DNA of 64,000 nucleotides. It comes from Bacillota bacterium (GTDB taxonomy: Bacteria; Bacillota; UBA994). Below, one piece after another: positions 1-7,890 of this stretch. The translations under genes were made by a program, and so were the position numbers. Within the stretch, counting starts at the first letter, position 1; every line of letters starts with the position of its first letter. Below the pieces are notes generated by a model, which had not been told where the DNA came from, searched no databases, and saw nothing but the letters and a program-made list of their open reading frames with translations. The stretch is taken from the NCBI GenBank assembly GCA_009773495.1, contig WSXW01000007.1:1-64000 (forward strand), given 5' to 3'.

Positions 1-16
1 ATTAGATTGTGGTAAT

Positions 17-45
17 ATTATATCATAAAAGCACATACATGTCCA
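17..45 (-). promoter_or_regulatory. Promoter reading out of the left edge
   Basis: On the minus strand a TGGACA -35 box (40-45) and a perfect TATAAT -10 box (17-22) are separated by 17 bp. Transcription would run leftward out of the window, so a minus-strand gene probably begins just beyond base 1. Nothing coding is visible between here and the liv terminator. Confidence 0.55.
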
Positions 46-150
46 CATGTTCTCATATATGTTAATGTATGCACGGGCTTTTGAGACAGCCCCCTACAAA
101 AGTACCCCGTAGCAGCGCAGAACTTCTGGGGCATGACGGTATCACTAAAA

Positions 151-178
151 GAGAGCTAGGGCTGGTGCCCTAGCTCTC
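151..178 (-). terminator. Terminator of the liv operon
   Basis: A perfect 12-bp stem (151-162 with 167-178) has a 4-nt loop and is followed on the minus strand by TTTT. It lies 6 bases past the livF stop codon and closes the five-gene importer operon. Confidence 0.85.
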
Positions 179-184
179 ACTTTG

Positions 185-892
185 TTAGTGCCCTCCTAAG
201 TAGGCCTTTTGCACGGCGGGATTGTTGGCGATTTCTTGGGCCGTGCCTGCGAGGGTAATTGAACCTGTCTCGAGGACGTAGGCGCTGTGGGCGATGGATA
301 GGGCCATATGCGCATTTTGCTCTACGAGCAGAATGGTGGTGCCAGCTGCGTTAATCTCCCGTACAATAGAGAAAATCTCTCGCACCAAGAGAGGTGCTAA
401 ACCCATAGAGGGTTCATCGAGCAAGAGCAAACGCGGATTACTCATAAGCGCACGGCCTATAGCTAGCATCTGCTGTTCACCTCCGGAGAGAGTCCCCCCC
501 ACCTGTGTGAGACGCTCTTTTAAGCGCGGGAAGCTCAAGAAGACCCGTTCCATGCTCTGCCTAATTTCTTTGGGGTTAGTCCTGGTAAACGCTCCTAGCT
601 CCAAGTTCTCCAGCACTGTGAGGTTAGCAAAGATGCGCCGTCCTTCCGGCACATGGGATACCCCTAAGCTAACTATTTTGTGAGGAGAAGTGGTTAAAAG
701 GGAGCTCCCTTCAAAAGTAATATCCCCAGAGCGGGGCTTGAGGATATTGGATATGGCCTTAAGCGTAGAGCTCTTTCCTGCCCCATTTGCGCCAATTAGC
801 GCTACTATTTCGCCCTGCTTGACCTTGAGCGATACGCCTTTTATAGCGTGGATTCCGCCATAGAAAACGTTAAGGTCTTTAACCTGCAGCAT
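185..892 (-). CDS. livF: Branched-chain amino acid ABC transporter ATPase LivF
   Basis: This is one of the two cytoplasmic ATPases that power uptake of leucine, isoleucine, valine or a related substrate. In 235 residues it has Walker A GANGAGKSS (34-42), the ABC signature LSGGE (135-139) and Walker B LLLLDE (155-160), with the short length and C-terminal sequence typical of LivF rather than LivG. Its ATG overlaps the livG stop codon by one base, so the two are translationally coupled. It is the last gene of the livKHMGF operon and is followed directly by a terminator. The true substrate of liv-type systems varies (amino acids, urea, amides) and cannot be fixed from sequence. Confidence 0.93.
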   Translation of the reverse strand: MLQVKDLNVFYGGIHAIKGVSLKVKQGEIVALIGANGAGKSSTLKAISNILKPRSGDITFEGSSLLTTSPHKIVSLGVSHVPEGRRIFANLTVLENLELGAFTRTNPKEIRQSMERVFLSFPRLKERLTQVGGTLSGGEQQMLAIGRALMSNPRLLLLDEPSMGLAPLLVREIFSIVREINAAGTTILLVEQNAHMALSIAHSAYVLETGSITLAGTAQEIANNPAVQKAYLGGH

Positions 893-1662
893 TACGAGCT
901 CACCTCCTCGCCGAGATAGGCTTCGATTACCTTGGGGTTAGCACGAATCTCATCGGGCGTACCCTGAGCTATTATCCTACCATAATCTAGCACGACTATG
1001 CGTCTGCAAATGCTCATTACTACGTCCATGTGGTGCTCTATGAGCAAGATGGTTAGACCAAACTCATGGTGAATCCAGTCGATAAGGCGGACGAGGTCGC
1101 GGCTTTCGTTAGTATTCATACCGGCTGCTGGTTCGTCAAGCAGTAAGAGTTGCGGTCTCGCCGCAAGTGCCCGAGCAATTTCCAATCGGCGTTGTTCACC
1201 GTAGGGGAGGTTTCTGGCCTTCTCCTCTTTGCGTGGCGTCAGGCCAAAGATATCTAGTAGCTCTAGCGCCTTCTTAGTAATGATTTCTTCCCCAGCGAAA
1301 TGCTTTGAACCGTGTAGAACCGAAGCTAAAACGCCATGAGTGGCATGAAAGTGGTAGGCAATCTTGACGTTATCTAGCACTGAGAGGCTACCAAACAAGC
1401 GGATATTCTGAAACGTACGGGCAATGCCCGCCTGTGTAATGCGGCATGGTTTCTTGCCGGACAAATCCCCACTGTTTAATACTACAGCCCCGCAAGTCGG
1501 CTGATAGACCCCGGTTATAACATTAAAGACTGTAGTTTTGCCTGCACCGTTAGGCCCGATTAGCCCCACTAGTTCGCCTGGCACTAAATGGAGGTCGAAG
1601 TCGGTGACTGCTTTGATACCCCCAAAGTGCATACTGACTTGGTTTACATCAAGCAGACTCAT
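892..1662 (-). CDS. livG: Branched-chain amino acid ABC transporter ATPase LivG
   Basis: This is the second ATPase of the liv importer, 256 residues. Walker A GPNGAGKTT is at 36-44, followed by a slightly divergent signature (YGEQRR region) and Walker B LLLLDEP. The C-terminal extension (YGRIIAQGTPDEI...) is characteristic of LivG. A GGGGAGG ribosome binding site sits 7 bases before the ATG, inside the end of livM, which it overlaps by 14 bases. It probably forms a heterodimer with LivF under the LivH/LivM permeases. Confidence 0.93.
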   Translation of the reverse strand: MSLLDVNQVSMHFGGIKAVTDFDLHLVPGELVGLIGPNGAGKTTVFNVITGVYQPTCGAVVLNSGDLSGKKPCRITQAGIARTFQNIRLFGSLSVLDNVKIAYHFHATHGVLASVLHGSKHFAGEEIITKKALELLDIFGLTPRKEEKARNLPYGEQRRLEIARALAARPQLLLLDEPAAGMNTNESRDLVRLIDWIHHEFGLTILLIEHHMDVVMSICRRIVVLDYGRIIAQGTPDEIRANPKVIEAYLGEEVSS

Positions 1663-2653
1663 CCGACGACCTCCCCTCTTTGGTTTTGCCTAAGCGAAGC
1701 TTCTTTATTAGGAACTCCACCCACTTGTCAGGCAGTGCCAACTCCCTACCTGCGAGCAGACCCTGCGGGCGAAGGAGCATGATGCCAATTAACATTGCAG
1801 CGTAAACGAGCATACGGAGTTCGGCGAAGCGCCTCAGTAATTCGTTCATTATAGTAAGACCAACAGCTGCAGCAGCAGGGCCGGTTATACTGCCCCAACC
1901 ACCTACAACAACCATAACCAAATAGTCTACAGATTTCAAAAAGTCAAAACTGCTGGGGTGCAAAAATGTGAGCAAATGCGCGAACAGACCCCCTGCCAAG
2001 CCGGCAAAACCTGCACCTATAGAAAAAGCCATGACCTTGTACTTAGTAGTGTCTACCCCCATCGCCTCGGCAGCAATTTCATCTTCCCGTACTGCAAGGC
2101 AAGCTCGTCCATGGGTAGAATTAATGAAATGTCGGATAATCATAATTGTTATGACTGCAAATGAAAAGGCCCATGTGAAATTGGTTATGGATGGGATGCC
2201 AGTATACCCTCTCGAACCGCCGACGCGATCTAGATTGACTATCACTACCCGGATTATCTCACCAAAGCCCAATGTTGCGATGGCTAGGTAATCGCCGCGC
2301 AGCCGTAAGGTAGGCATACCCACTAAGAAACCTACTGTGGCCGCTGCTAATGCACCTACCGCCAGTGCTAAAAGAAAGGGGGCTTTAAACTCAGTGGTAA
2401 GAAACGCAGCGACGTAAGCCCCCACTCCCATAAAGCCAGCATGCCCAATGGAGAACTGACCTGTAAAGCCATTGATGAGGTTGAGTGATACTGCCAGGAT
2501 GATATTAATACAGGCTAGTGTAAGGATTTGCATATAGTAGGCATCGCCTGATACAGCGAACATTATGCCTAGGTAGAGCACTGAGACTAACGCTAGGCCC
2601 ATTGTCGTGCGCATCCAAGCCTTGCGTAGAGTTGCTTTGGTAACATCGTTCAC
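1649..2653 (-). CDS. livM: Branched-chain amino acid ABC transporter permease LivM
   Basis: Inner-membrane permease subunit, 334 residues, BPD_transp_2 family. About 9-10 hydrophobic segments are visible, with the family signature NGFTGQFSIGHAGFMGVGAY near residues 60-80 and a charged C-terminal tail. The GTG start at 2653 follows an AGGTGA site and begins 10 bases after the livH stop codon. LivM pairs with LivH to form the channel. The gene order K-H-M-G-F is the standard one. Confidence 0.92.
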   Translation of the reverse strand: MNDVTKATLRKAWMRTTMGLALVSVLYLGIMFAVSGDAYYMQILTLACINIILAVSLNLINGFTGQFSIGHAGFMGVGAYVAAFLTTEFKAPFLLALAVGALAAATVGFLVGMPTLRLRGDYLAIATLGFGEIIRVVIVNLDRVGGSRGYTGIPSITNFTWAFSFAVITIMIIRHFINSTHGRACLAVREDEIAAEAMGVDTTKYKVMAFSIGAGFAGLAGGLFAHLLTFLHPSSFDFLKSVDYLVMVVVGGWGSITGPAAAAVGLTIMNELLRRFAELRMLVYAAMLIGIMLLRPQGLLAGRELALPDKWVEFLIKKLRLGKTKEGRSSDESA

Positions 2654-2663
2654 CTTTTGTCAC

Positions 2664-3566
2664 CTACACTTTCTCGCTGACAGACTTACCAAACAAACCT
2701 GCCGGCTTAAAGAGCAGAATTAAGATGAGGATGGTAAAGGCTATGGCATCCCGGTAGGTAGACTTGCCATAGGCTAATACCATGGTCTCAGCACTACCCA
2801 TGACAAGACCGCCAAACATTGCCCCAGGGATAATTCCAACACCGCCTAGTACTGCGGCAACAAAAGCCTTGAGACCCGCGAGCACTCCCATGCCCGGGTC
2901 AATCCGCGGGTAGGCTATGCCCACAAGTACGCCAGCGGCGCCGGCGAGTGATGAGCCTATCGCAAAGGTGATGGTTATGATCCGATCGACATCAATGCCC
3001 ATCAGCCTTGCGGCGTCTTTATCGAAGGAAACTGCGCGCATGGCCTTGCCGGTCTTGGTTTTGCGCACAATGAATTGGAGCAAGAACATCAGTGTAAGAG
3101 CAGTTACCAACACTATGATTTGAATGTTGCTCACTGTTAAAGTTCTAAGCCCAAGTCCGCTACCTGCAGAATAGATTACGTAGCTCTGGCGCTTAAATAA
3201 TTCCGGAAAGGGGATGTAGTTTGGTCCAATAAAGTAACGCACAAGGTTTTGTAGAAGCAGCGAAACACCGATAGCTGTAGTTAGTGTAGCTATGCGCGGC
3301 GCCGAGCGCAACGGCCTGTATGCTATCTTCTCGATGGTCATGCCAAGTACAGCGCAAAATACCATGGCTGCAAATAGGCAGGGAAGAAATGGCCAATTGA
3401 GGCGGGTAGCAATCATATAGCCGGTATAAGCCCCAATCATGTAGATGTCGCCGTGGGCGAAGTTGATAAGGCGTACAATTCCATATACCATGGTGTAACC
3501 TAAAGCGATAAGGGCATAAATGCTACCTAGTTGCAACCCATTGATTAACTGCTGAAGAAATAACAA
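2664..3566 (-). CDS. livH: Branched-chain amino acid ABC transporter permease LivH
   Basis: Permease subunit, 300 residues from the chosen TTG start at 3566. The open frame extends upstream to 3731, but that part overlaps livK and is hydrophilic. The TTG gives a conventional N-terminus (LLFLQQLINGLQLGSIYAL) after a GGAAGGG site. The core motif GIVRLINFAHGDIYMIGAY is typical of LivH. Several membrane segments are evident, and the end of the protein (KPAGLFGKS) matches the family. A strong hairpin separates it from livK, which should leave the permease less expressed than the binding protein. Confidence 0.9.
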   Translation of the reverse strand: MLFLQQLINGLQLGSIYALIALGYTMVYGIVRLINFAHGDIYMIGAYTGYMIATRLNWPFLPCLFAAMVFCAVLGMTIEKIAYRPLRSAPRIATLTTAIGVSLLLQNLVRYFIGPNYIPFPELFKRQSYVIYSAGSGLGLRTLTVSNIQIIVLVTALTLMFLLQFIVRKTKTGKAMRAVSFDKDAARLMGIDVDRIITITFAIGSSLAGAAGVLVGIAYPRIDPGMGVLAGLKAFVAAVLGGVGIIPGAMFGGLVMGSAETMVLAYGKSTYRDAIAFTILILILLFKPAGLFGKSVSEKV

Positions 3567-3597
3567 GTTTTCACGCCCTTCCTGTTGACTATTGGTG

Positions 3598-3625
3598 AAA
3601 TGGCGGGGGCAACCCCCCGCCATTT
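3598..3625 (-). terminator. Hairpin between livK and livH
   Basis: A 12-bp GC-rich stem (3598-3609 with 3614-3625) with a 4-nt loop lies in the 76-bp gap after livK, followed by only TTT on the minus strand. It is probably a leaky terminator or a 3'-end stabiliser that raises livK mRNA over the rest of the operon, as is common after binding-protein genes. Confidence 0.6.
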
Positions 3626-3642
3626 GGTTATTTTGAGATGCT

Positions 3643-4797
3643 CTATGGGTTAATGACTGCTTCGAAGACCTGCTTACCACCCTGAACCTTGAGGATGACA
3701 GCTCCCTTGATGGGGTTACGGTTGCTATCAAAGCTCACATTTCCGGAAACGGCCTTGAAGTTTTTTAAACCGGCCATGGCGTTTCTAACTGCAGTACCGT
3801 CAGTAGTTTTAGCCTGTTTAATTCCCTCCATCAGTATATTTGCAGCGTCGTAGGCGAGAGCTGCGAGTGCATCTGGAGTTGCTTTGAAGGCCGCCTCGTA
3901 GGCGCTACGGAAGGACACGGCTTCGGGGCTGGTGCTGTCGGGGGAGTAGTGATTAGAAAAATATCCACCCTCGATGGCGTCTCCACCAATTTTCACGAGG
4001 TCCTCGGAATCCCAGCCGTCGCCGCCTAGGAAGATGGCTTTAATGCCCTGAGCACGCGCTTGCTTAGCGATTAAACCAACGGTGTTATAATAGTCGGGCA
4101 GGAAGAGAATCTCGGGGCCGAAGCTCTTAATCTTGGTGAGCTGGGCGTTAAAGTCTTGGTCACCTTTGCCATAAGTTTCATAAGCTAAAACCTTCCCGCC
4201 CATTTTCTCGAAGTTGAGCTTAAACTGTTCGGCTAAACCCTTGGTATAGTCATTGTCGATATCAAAGAGCACCGCTGCGGTTGTTTTCTTGAGGTTCTCC
4301 GAAGCGAACTTAGCCATTACAAGTCCTTGGAAGGGATCAATAAAACATGCTCTAAAGATAAAGTCGCCTACTTGGGTGACCTTCTCATTAGTAGAAGTAC
4401 CGGATATTAACGGGATTTTATTGCTCTGAGCAATAGGAGCCGCCGCCAGTGTACATTTACTAGCGACAGAGCCCACAATACCAATAACCTTATCTTTGGA
4501 GATTAACTTAAGGGCCGCATTAGCAGCCTCTACGGGGTCATTCTTGTCATCCTCGGCTTTTATGACCACCGTGCTACCGTTAATTCCGCCCTTGTCATTG
4601 ATTTGTTTGACGGCAAGCTCTACCCCTTGTCTAGTGGATTTTCCAAAGGTAGCTACATCGCCAGTCATAGGGGCGACTACGCCTATGACTATTTCTTTTA
4701 CTGTCGTTTGTACCGGAGCCTTAGTACATCCTACCAATGAGACGATCAGTGCTAGAACTAAGCACAAGGCCATGATGCGGATAGATACATTTTTCAA
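3643..4797 (-). CDS. livK: Branched-chain amino acid ABC transporter substrate-binding lipoprotein
   Basis: Extracytoplasmic receptor of the liv importer, 384 residues from a TTG start at 4797 with a GGGAGG site 8 bases upstream. The longer ATG start at 4833 has no comparable site. The N-terminus is a lipoprotein signal with lipobox LVGC, so it is anchored to the membrane outer face. The mature part is a type I periplasmic-binding fold (Peripla_BP_6): EIVIGVVAPMTGDVATFGK, then GSVASKCTLAAAPIAQ and ISGTSTNEKVT. It is the first gene of the operon and the closest to the promoter. Confidence 0.92.
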   Translation of the reverse strand: MKNVSIRIMALCLVLALIVSLVGCTKAPVQTTVKEIVIGVVAPMTGDVATFGKSTRQGVELAVKQINDKGGINGSTVVIKAEDDKNDPVEAANAALKLISKDKVIGIVGSVASKCTLAAAPIAQSNKIPLISGTSTNEKVTQVGDFIFRACFIDPFQGLVMAKFASENLKKTTAAVLFDIDNDYTKGLAEQFKLNFEKMGGKVLAYETYGKGDQDFNAQLTKIKSFGPEILFLPDYYNTVGLIAKQARAQGIKAIFLGGDGWDSEDLVKIGGDAIEGGYFSNHYSPDSTSPEAVSFRSAYEAAFKATPDALAALAYDAANILMEGIKQAKTTDGTAVRNAMAGLKNFKAVSGNVSFDSNRNPIKGAVILKVQGGKQVFEAVINP

Positions 4798-4858
4798 TTC
4801 ATTAACCTCCCCCATTAAATTAAAGATCAGCAAACCGATTAAACGTCAGCTCATTCCT

Positions 4859-4890
4859 CACCTCCTAGGCAATAAATATTCGAGATCTCG
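4859..4890 (-). promoter_or_regulatory. Orphan Shine-Dalgarno and palindrome in the liv leader
   Basis: The liv 5' untranslated region holds a perfect AGGAGG that leads only into mini-frames: ATG-AGC-stop, or a 13-codon GTG frame. It lies about 60 bases before the real livK start. A 10-bp palindrome CGAGATCTCG (4881-4890) lies next to it. The role is unknown; a short regulatory upstream frame is possible. Confidence 0.3.
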
Positions 4891-4989
4891 ACTAGGTAGT
4901 CCAATAGCAGATAAGATAAGATAAGAGGAACATCGTCAGACAATAGAGAAAGTACTTATTGAGGAATCTTTATTACTTCATTGTTCAGA

Positions 4990-5018
4990 ATATTAACACT
5001 AGTCTGTTCTTGTGTCAA
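4990..5018 (-). promoter_or_regulatory. Promoter of the liv operon
   Basis: On the minus strand TTGACA (5013-5018) and TAATAT (4990-4995) are spaced by exactly 17 bp. This is a near-consensus vegetative promoter driving livKHMGF, with a leader of roughly 190 nt. Confidence 0.8.
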
Positions 5019-5070
5019 TATATGATGGAGAAAACTTTTTTTATTGTTACGGGTTGGGTATGTCAAGCAA

Positions 5071-5114
5071 AACCATACGACAGGCAGGAGAGTGCTCCTG
5101 CCTGTCGTATGGTT
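5071..5114 (-). terminator. Perfect 20-bp palindrome, terminator after acr3
   Basis: Arms 5071-5090 and 5095-5114 pair perfectly over 20 bp with an AGTG loop. On the minus strand the stem is followed by TTTTG, so it can end the arsR-acr3 transcript. It lies about 100 bases past the acr3 stop, unusually far, with a small plus-strand frame in between. Confidence 0.6.
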
Positions 5115-5148
5115 ATTATAATCTATAGAGATTTTAGGAGGTTAGACA

Positions 5149-5220
5149 GTGCAATTTGTAGACCTTGAAAGGGACATAAAGAATATCGTAGCACGCATAC
5201 AAGAGACGCACCGCAGTTAA
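5149..5220 (+). CDS. Possible 23-codon small protein or gene remnant
   Basis: A GTG start has a perfect AGGAGG 7 bases upstream (5136-5141) and a TATAAT at 5117-5122. It encodes only 23 residues (VQFVDLERDIKNIVARIQ then ETHRS) before a stop. The peptide is charged and helical in appearance and ends inside the acr3 stop region on the other strand. No recognisable -35 box accompanies the TATAAT. It could be a real small protein, a leader peptide, or the beginning of a gene whose remainder was deleted. I do not recognise it. Confidence 0.3.
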   Translation: MQFVDLERDIKNIVARIQETHRS

Positions 5221-6314
5221 GCAGTGCGCTCGGGATAAGCGATCATTTTTTCTCCCTGTGGAAACCAGTGCCTCGTGTTATTAGCAATACGCACCAATAT
5301 GAGCATAACCGGGACTTCAACCAGCACCCCCACTACTGTAGCCAGCGCAGCACCTGAATCTAGGCCAAACAAGGATATTGCTACGGCCACTGCAAGTTCG
5401 AAGAAGTTGCTGGCACCAATCATGCCTGCAGGGGCGGCAATAGAGTGATCGATCTTCCAGAGCTTTGCCCAAACATAACCGATGAAGAAGATAAAGAAAG
5501 TCTGGATGATTAAGGGTACTGCGATCAATAGAATATGCAGTGGGTTGCCGAGGATTACGTTTCCTTGGAATGAAAATAGGATGATAAGGGTTAGCAGCAA
5601 CCCTACAATGGTGAACTTGCTAATACTTTTTACAAATATATTCTCAAACCAATCTTTACCTTTATTCTTGATAATGAGCACTCGAGAAACGTAGCCGAGG
5701 GTTAACGGTATAAGCACAAACAGGACCACGGATAACAACATGGTGTCTAGTGGTACTATTACATTGCTTACATTAAGTAAAAGCATTACTATCGGGGCGA
5801 AGGCAACGAGCAGAATAATATCGTTTACAGCAACCTGCACCAAAGTGTAACCGGGGTCCCCTTTAGTTAGGTAGCTCCATACAAATACCATCGCCGTACA
5901 TGGAGCAGCACCTAGTAACACAGTGCCGGCAATGTACTGCGTAGCAAGATTATCGGGGATAAAGGGTGCAAAGATAATTCTGAGGAACAACCAAGCAAAG
6001 AAAAACATGGTAAAAGGCTTAATCAACCAGTTTAAAGACAGGGTGATAATAAGGCCCTTGGGCTTCTTACCAGCGTTGACGATGCTGCCAAAATCTACTT
6101 GCGCCATCATCGGGTAGATCATAAGCCAGATTAAAATAGCTACAGGTATGGAAACGTTAGCTCTCTCCCATTGGCTTAGGGTCTGGGGAAAGGCAGGTAA
6201 CCAGTGGCCGATAGCAACACCCACGATAATGCATAGAGCGACCCAAATGGTTAGATAGCGCTCGAAAACACCTAAGCCTTTGTCGGCCTGATTCACTACT
6301 TGACTATTTTTCAT
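5217..6314 (-). CDS. acr3: Arsenite efflux pump, Acr3 family
   Basis: Membrane exporter of arsenite (and possibly antimonite), 365 residues with about ten hydrophobic segments. The Acr3 signature LLGAAPCTAMVFVWSYL carries the conserved cysteine (C139) needed for arsenite transport in this family. The ATG overlaps the arsR stop by four bases (ATGA), giving tight coupling to the sensor. No arsenate reductase (arsC) is adjacent, so the module handles arsenite directly or relies on a distant reductase. Confidence 0.93.
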   Translation of the reverse strand: MKNSQVVNQADKGLGVFERYLTIWVALCIIVGVAIGHWLPAFPQTLSQWERANVSIPVAILIWLMIYPMMAQVDFGSIVNAGKKPKGLIITLSLNWLIKPFTMFFFAWLFLRIIFAPFIPDNLATQYIAGTVLLGAAPCTAMVFVWSYLTKGDPGYTLVQVAVNDIILLVAFAPIVMLLLNVSNVIVPLDTMLLSVVLFVLIPLTLGYVSRVLIIKNKGKDWFENIFVKSISKFTIVGLLLTLIILFSFQGNVILGNPLHILLIAVPLIIQTFFIFFIGYVWAKLWKIDHSIAAPAGMIGASNFFELAVAVAISLFGLDSGAALATVVGVLVEVPVMLILVRIANNTRHWFPQGEKMIAYPERTA

Positions 6315-6649
6315 CTTTTCTCCTCACAATGTTTTTCCTTAAGATGCAGCTCTAATCTGTCAAGGTCTGAGTAGTGCTCCGGTGAGTTCTGCAGTTTAGT
6401 GTAGACATGGGCTAACAATTGACTATTCTCTACCGCGAACTCGGGTTTTACCTGATAATAAATCCATTGGGCTTTCTTACGCGTAGAGACTACCCCCGCC
6501 GACCTAAGTTTGCTAAGATGGCGGGATACGTTCGACTGGGTTGCTTCTAACACAGATTCCAAGTCGCAAACACACAATTCCCCCTTTTGTAGAAGGTTAA
6601 TAATGCGAAGCCTGAGTGGATCAGCCAATGCTTTTAACACCTCGTGCAA
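6311..6649 (-). CDS. arsR: ArsR-family arsenic-responsive repressor
   Basis: Winged-helix repressor of 112 residues from a TTG start at 6649, which has a GGAGG site 7 bases upstream. The longer ATG frame starting at 6802 would run through the promoter and into gltS. The metalloid-site motif ELCVCDL is at residues 24-30 (C26, C28), next to the recognition helix (SQSNVSRHLSKLRSAG type). Arsenite binding would release it from its own promoter and induce acr3, with which it overlaps. Confidence 0.9.
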   Translation of the reverse strand: MHEVLKALADPLRLRIINLLQKGELCVCDLESVLEATQSNVSRHLSKLRSAGVVSTRKKAQWIYYQVKPEFAVENSQLLAHVYTKLQNSPEHYSDLDRLELHLKEKHCEEKR

Positions 6650-6680
6650 GTCTACACCTCCAGTTATATTTATATATTTA

Positions 6681-6708
6681 ATTATACGTATATGCAATGT
6701 ATTGTCAA
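6681..6708 (-). promoter_or_regulatory. Promoter and probable operator of arsR-acr3
   Basis: TTGACA (6703-6708) and TATAAT (6681-6686), both perfect, are spaced by 16 bp on the minus strand. The spacer and -10 are AT-rich with partial dyad symmetry (ATACGTAT), the usual place for an ArsR operator. The -35 box directly abuts the T-run of the upstream gltS terminator. Confidence 0.8.
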
Positions 6709-6716
6709 TACAAAAA

Positions 6717-6753
6717 CGCACAACCGCAGGGGTCGTCCCCCTGCGGTTGTGCG
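6717..6753 (-). terminator. Terminator of gltS
   Basis: A 16-bp GC-rich stem (6717-6732 with 6738-6753) is followed on the minus strand by TTTTTG. It lies 8 bases beyond the gltS stop and insulates it from arsR. Confidence 0.85.
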
Positions 6754-6761
6754 TTTGGAGC

Positions 6762-7883
6762 CTAGAAAAACAACTGAATGATATAGGGATTGAGTAACGC
6801 AATCAGCCAAGCACCTACCGGGGGTACTACGAATAAGACCATGGGGATAGCCCCCATATTTTCACTTACGCACTGTAGAGTTGACATGGTGCTTGCTGGG
6901 ATACCAAGCGCAAAGCCGGGTAGCCCTGTAGCAATGTAAGCCGCTAGGGCATTATTGCCGTAAAGCTTGCGGATTACGAATACAGCCACGAGAAACACTA
7001 GGGCCGTTTGAACCACGGTGATTGCAATGCTGCTCGCGGTGAGCTTAGCGATGGTGTCCCACTTGAGGGTGGCAAAGACGAAAGTTAGGAATAGGGATAA
7101 GCTAAAGTTACCTATTAGGTTTACATGAGGTACTTGGAGCTCAAACCACTTGGTTTTGTCTAACACTAAGCGCACCATTAAACCAAACAGGAATGCTCCT
7201 CCAATAGGTGTAATCCACTTGCCAAGACCGTTTTGCAGGGGTAGAAAGCCTAAGCCCACTGTCAAACCAAAAATGAATAAATATTTAAGTGGCTCCATGG
7301 GGCCAAAGGGAGCTGCGGGTGGTTTAATGGTACTAGAAAGATCTGCCTTACCCTGCAAACATCTAAAGACCTGACCACCCAGTAGTGTTCCAACAATAAC
7401 TGCCAAGGTCGAGACCCCACCGAGGAGGGGTAGGCTGACTCCACCAAGCTCCGTGAAAAGTGGTCCAAGCCCCGCATCGCCCATAAACGCTAACGACCCA
7501 TGTAGCAGTGCCCCTTCACGGCCCAAACCAAAGGCGGCCGCGAGACCAATAGAGACGACATTCTGTAAAAATGCCAAGCCTACGACAATCGCCAAGAAGA
7601 GCATCTGCTTGCCGAAGCCTTGGCTAATAACGGTCTTATTACTTCTGAGCCCCACAGAGGCAAAAAAGCCGGCGACGAACACCACCATTAGGGAGGTATC
7701 TAGCTGAATCGTGATGTATGGAGTCAACGCTAGCATGAATACGCCGCATGCTAGACCGCCGATAAACGGTGCGGGGACAAAGTTATCTTTTAGGCTAGGA
7801 ATCTTTTTCTGGAGAGTATAACCGACGAGTAAAAACCCCAGTATTATAGCAATGCTTTGTATGGTGTTAAAGCTATATGTCAT
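6762..7883 (-). CDS. Sodium/glutamate symporter family protein (GltS-like)
   Basis: Integral membrane carrier of 373 residues with about ten membrane segments. The two half-repeats PAPFIGGLACGVF and FGLMVRLV... plus the AFMGDAGLGPLFTELGG loop resemble GltS, which imports glutamate with sodium. The usual GltS loop (SGGHGTG) is altered here to FMGDAGLGP, so the substrate could be another acidic compound. It starts 7 bases after the C_GCAxxG_C_C gene, with that gene's end supplying the ribosome binding site, so the two form an operon. Confidence 0.75.
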   Translation of the reverse strand: MTYSFNTIQSIAIILGFLLVGYTLQKKIPSLKDNFVPAPFIGGLACGVFMLALTPYITIQLDTSLMVVFVAGFFASVGLRSNKTVISQGFGKQMLFLAIVVGLAFLQNVVSIGLAAAFGLGREGALLHGSLAFMGDAGLGPLFTELGGVSLPLLGGVSTLAVIVGTLLGGQVFRCLQGKADLSSTIKPPAAPFGPMEPLKYLFIFGLTVGLGFLPLQNGLGKWITPIGGAFLFGLMVRLVLDKTKWFELQVPHVNLIGNFSLSLFLTFVFATLKWDTIAKLTASSIAITVVQTALVFLVAVFVIRKLYGNNALAAYIATGLPGFALGIPASTMSTLQCVSENMGAIPMVLFVVPPVGAWLIALLNPYIIQLFF

Positions 7884-7890
7884 ATGTATG

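Noticed and set aside
2664-3731. Long form of LivH with 55 extra N-terminal residues
   Set aside because: The extension overlaps livK and the intergenic hairpin. The TTG at 3566 has a ribosome site and gives the normal family length.
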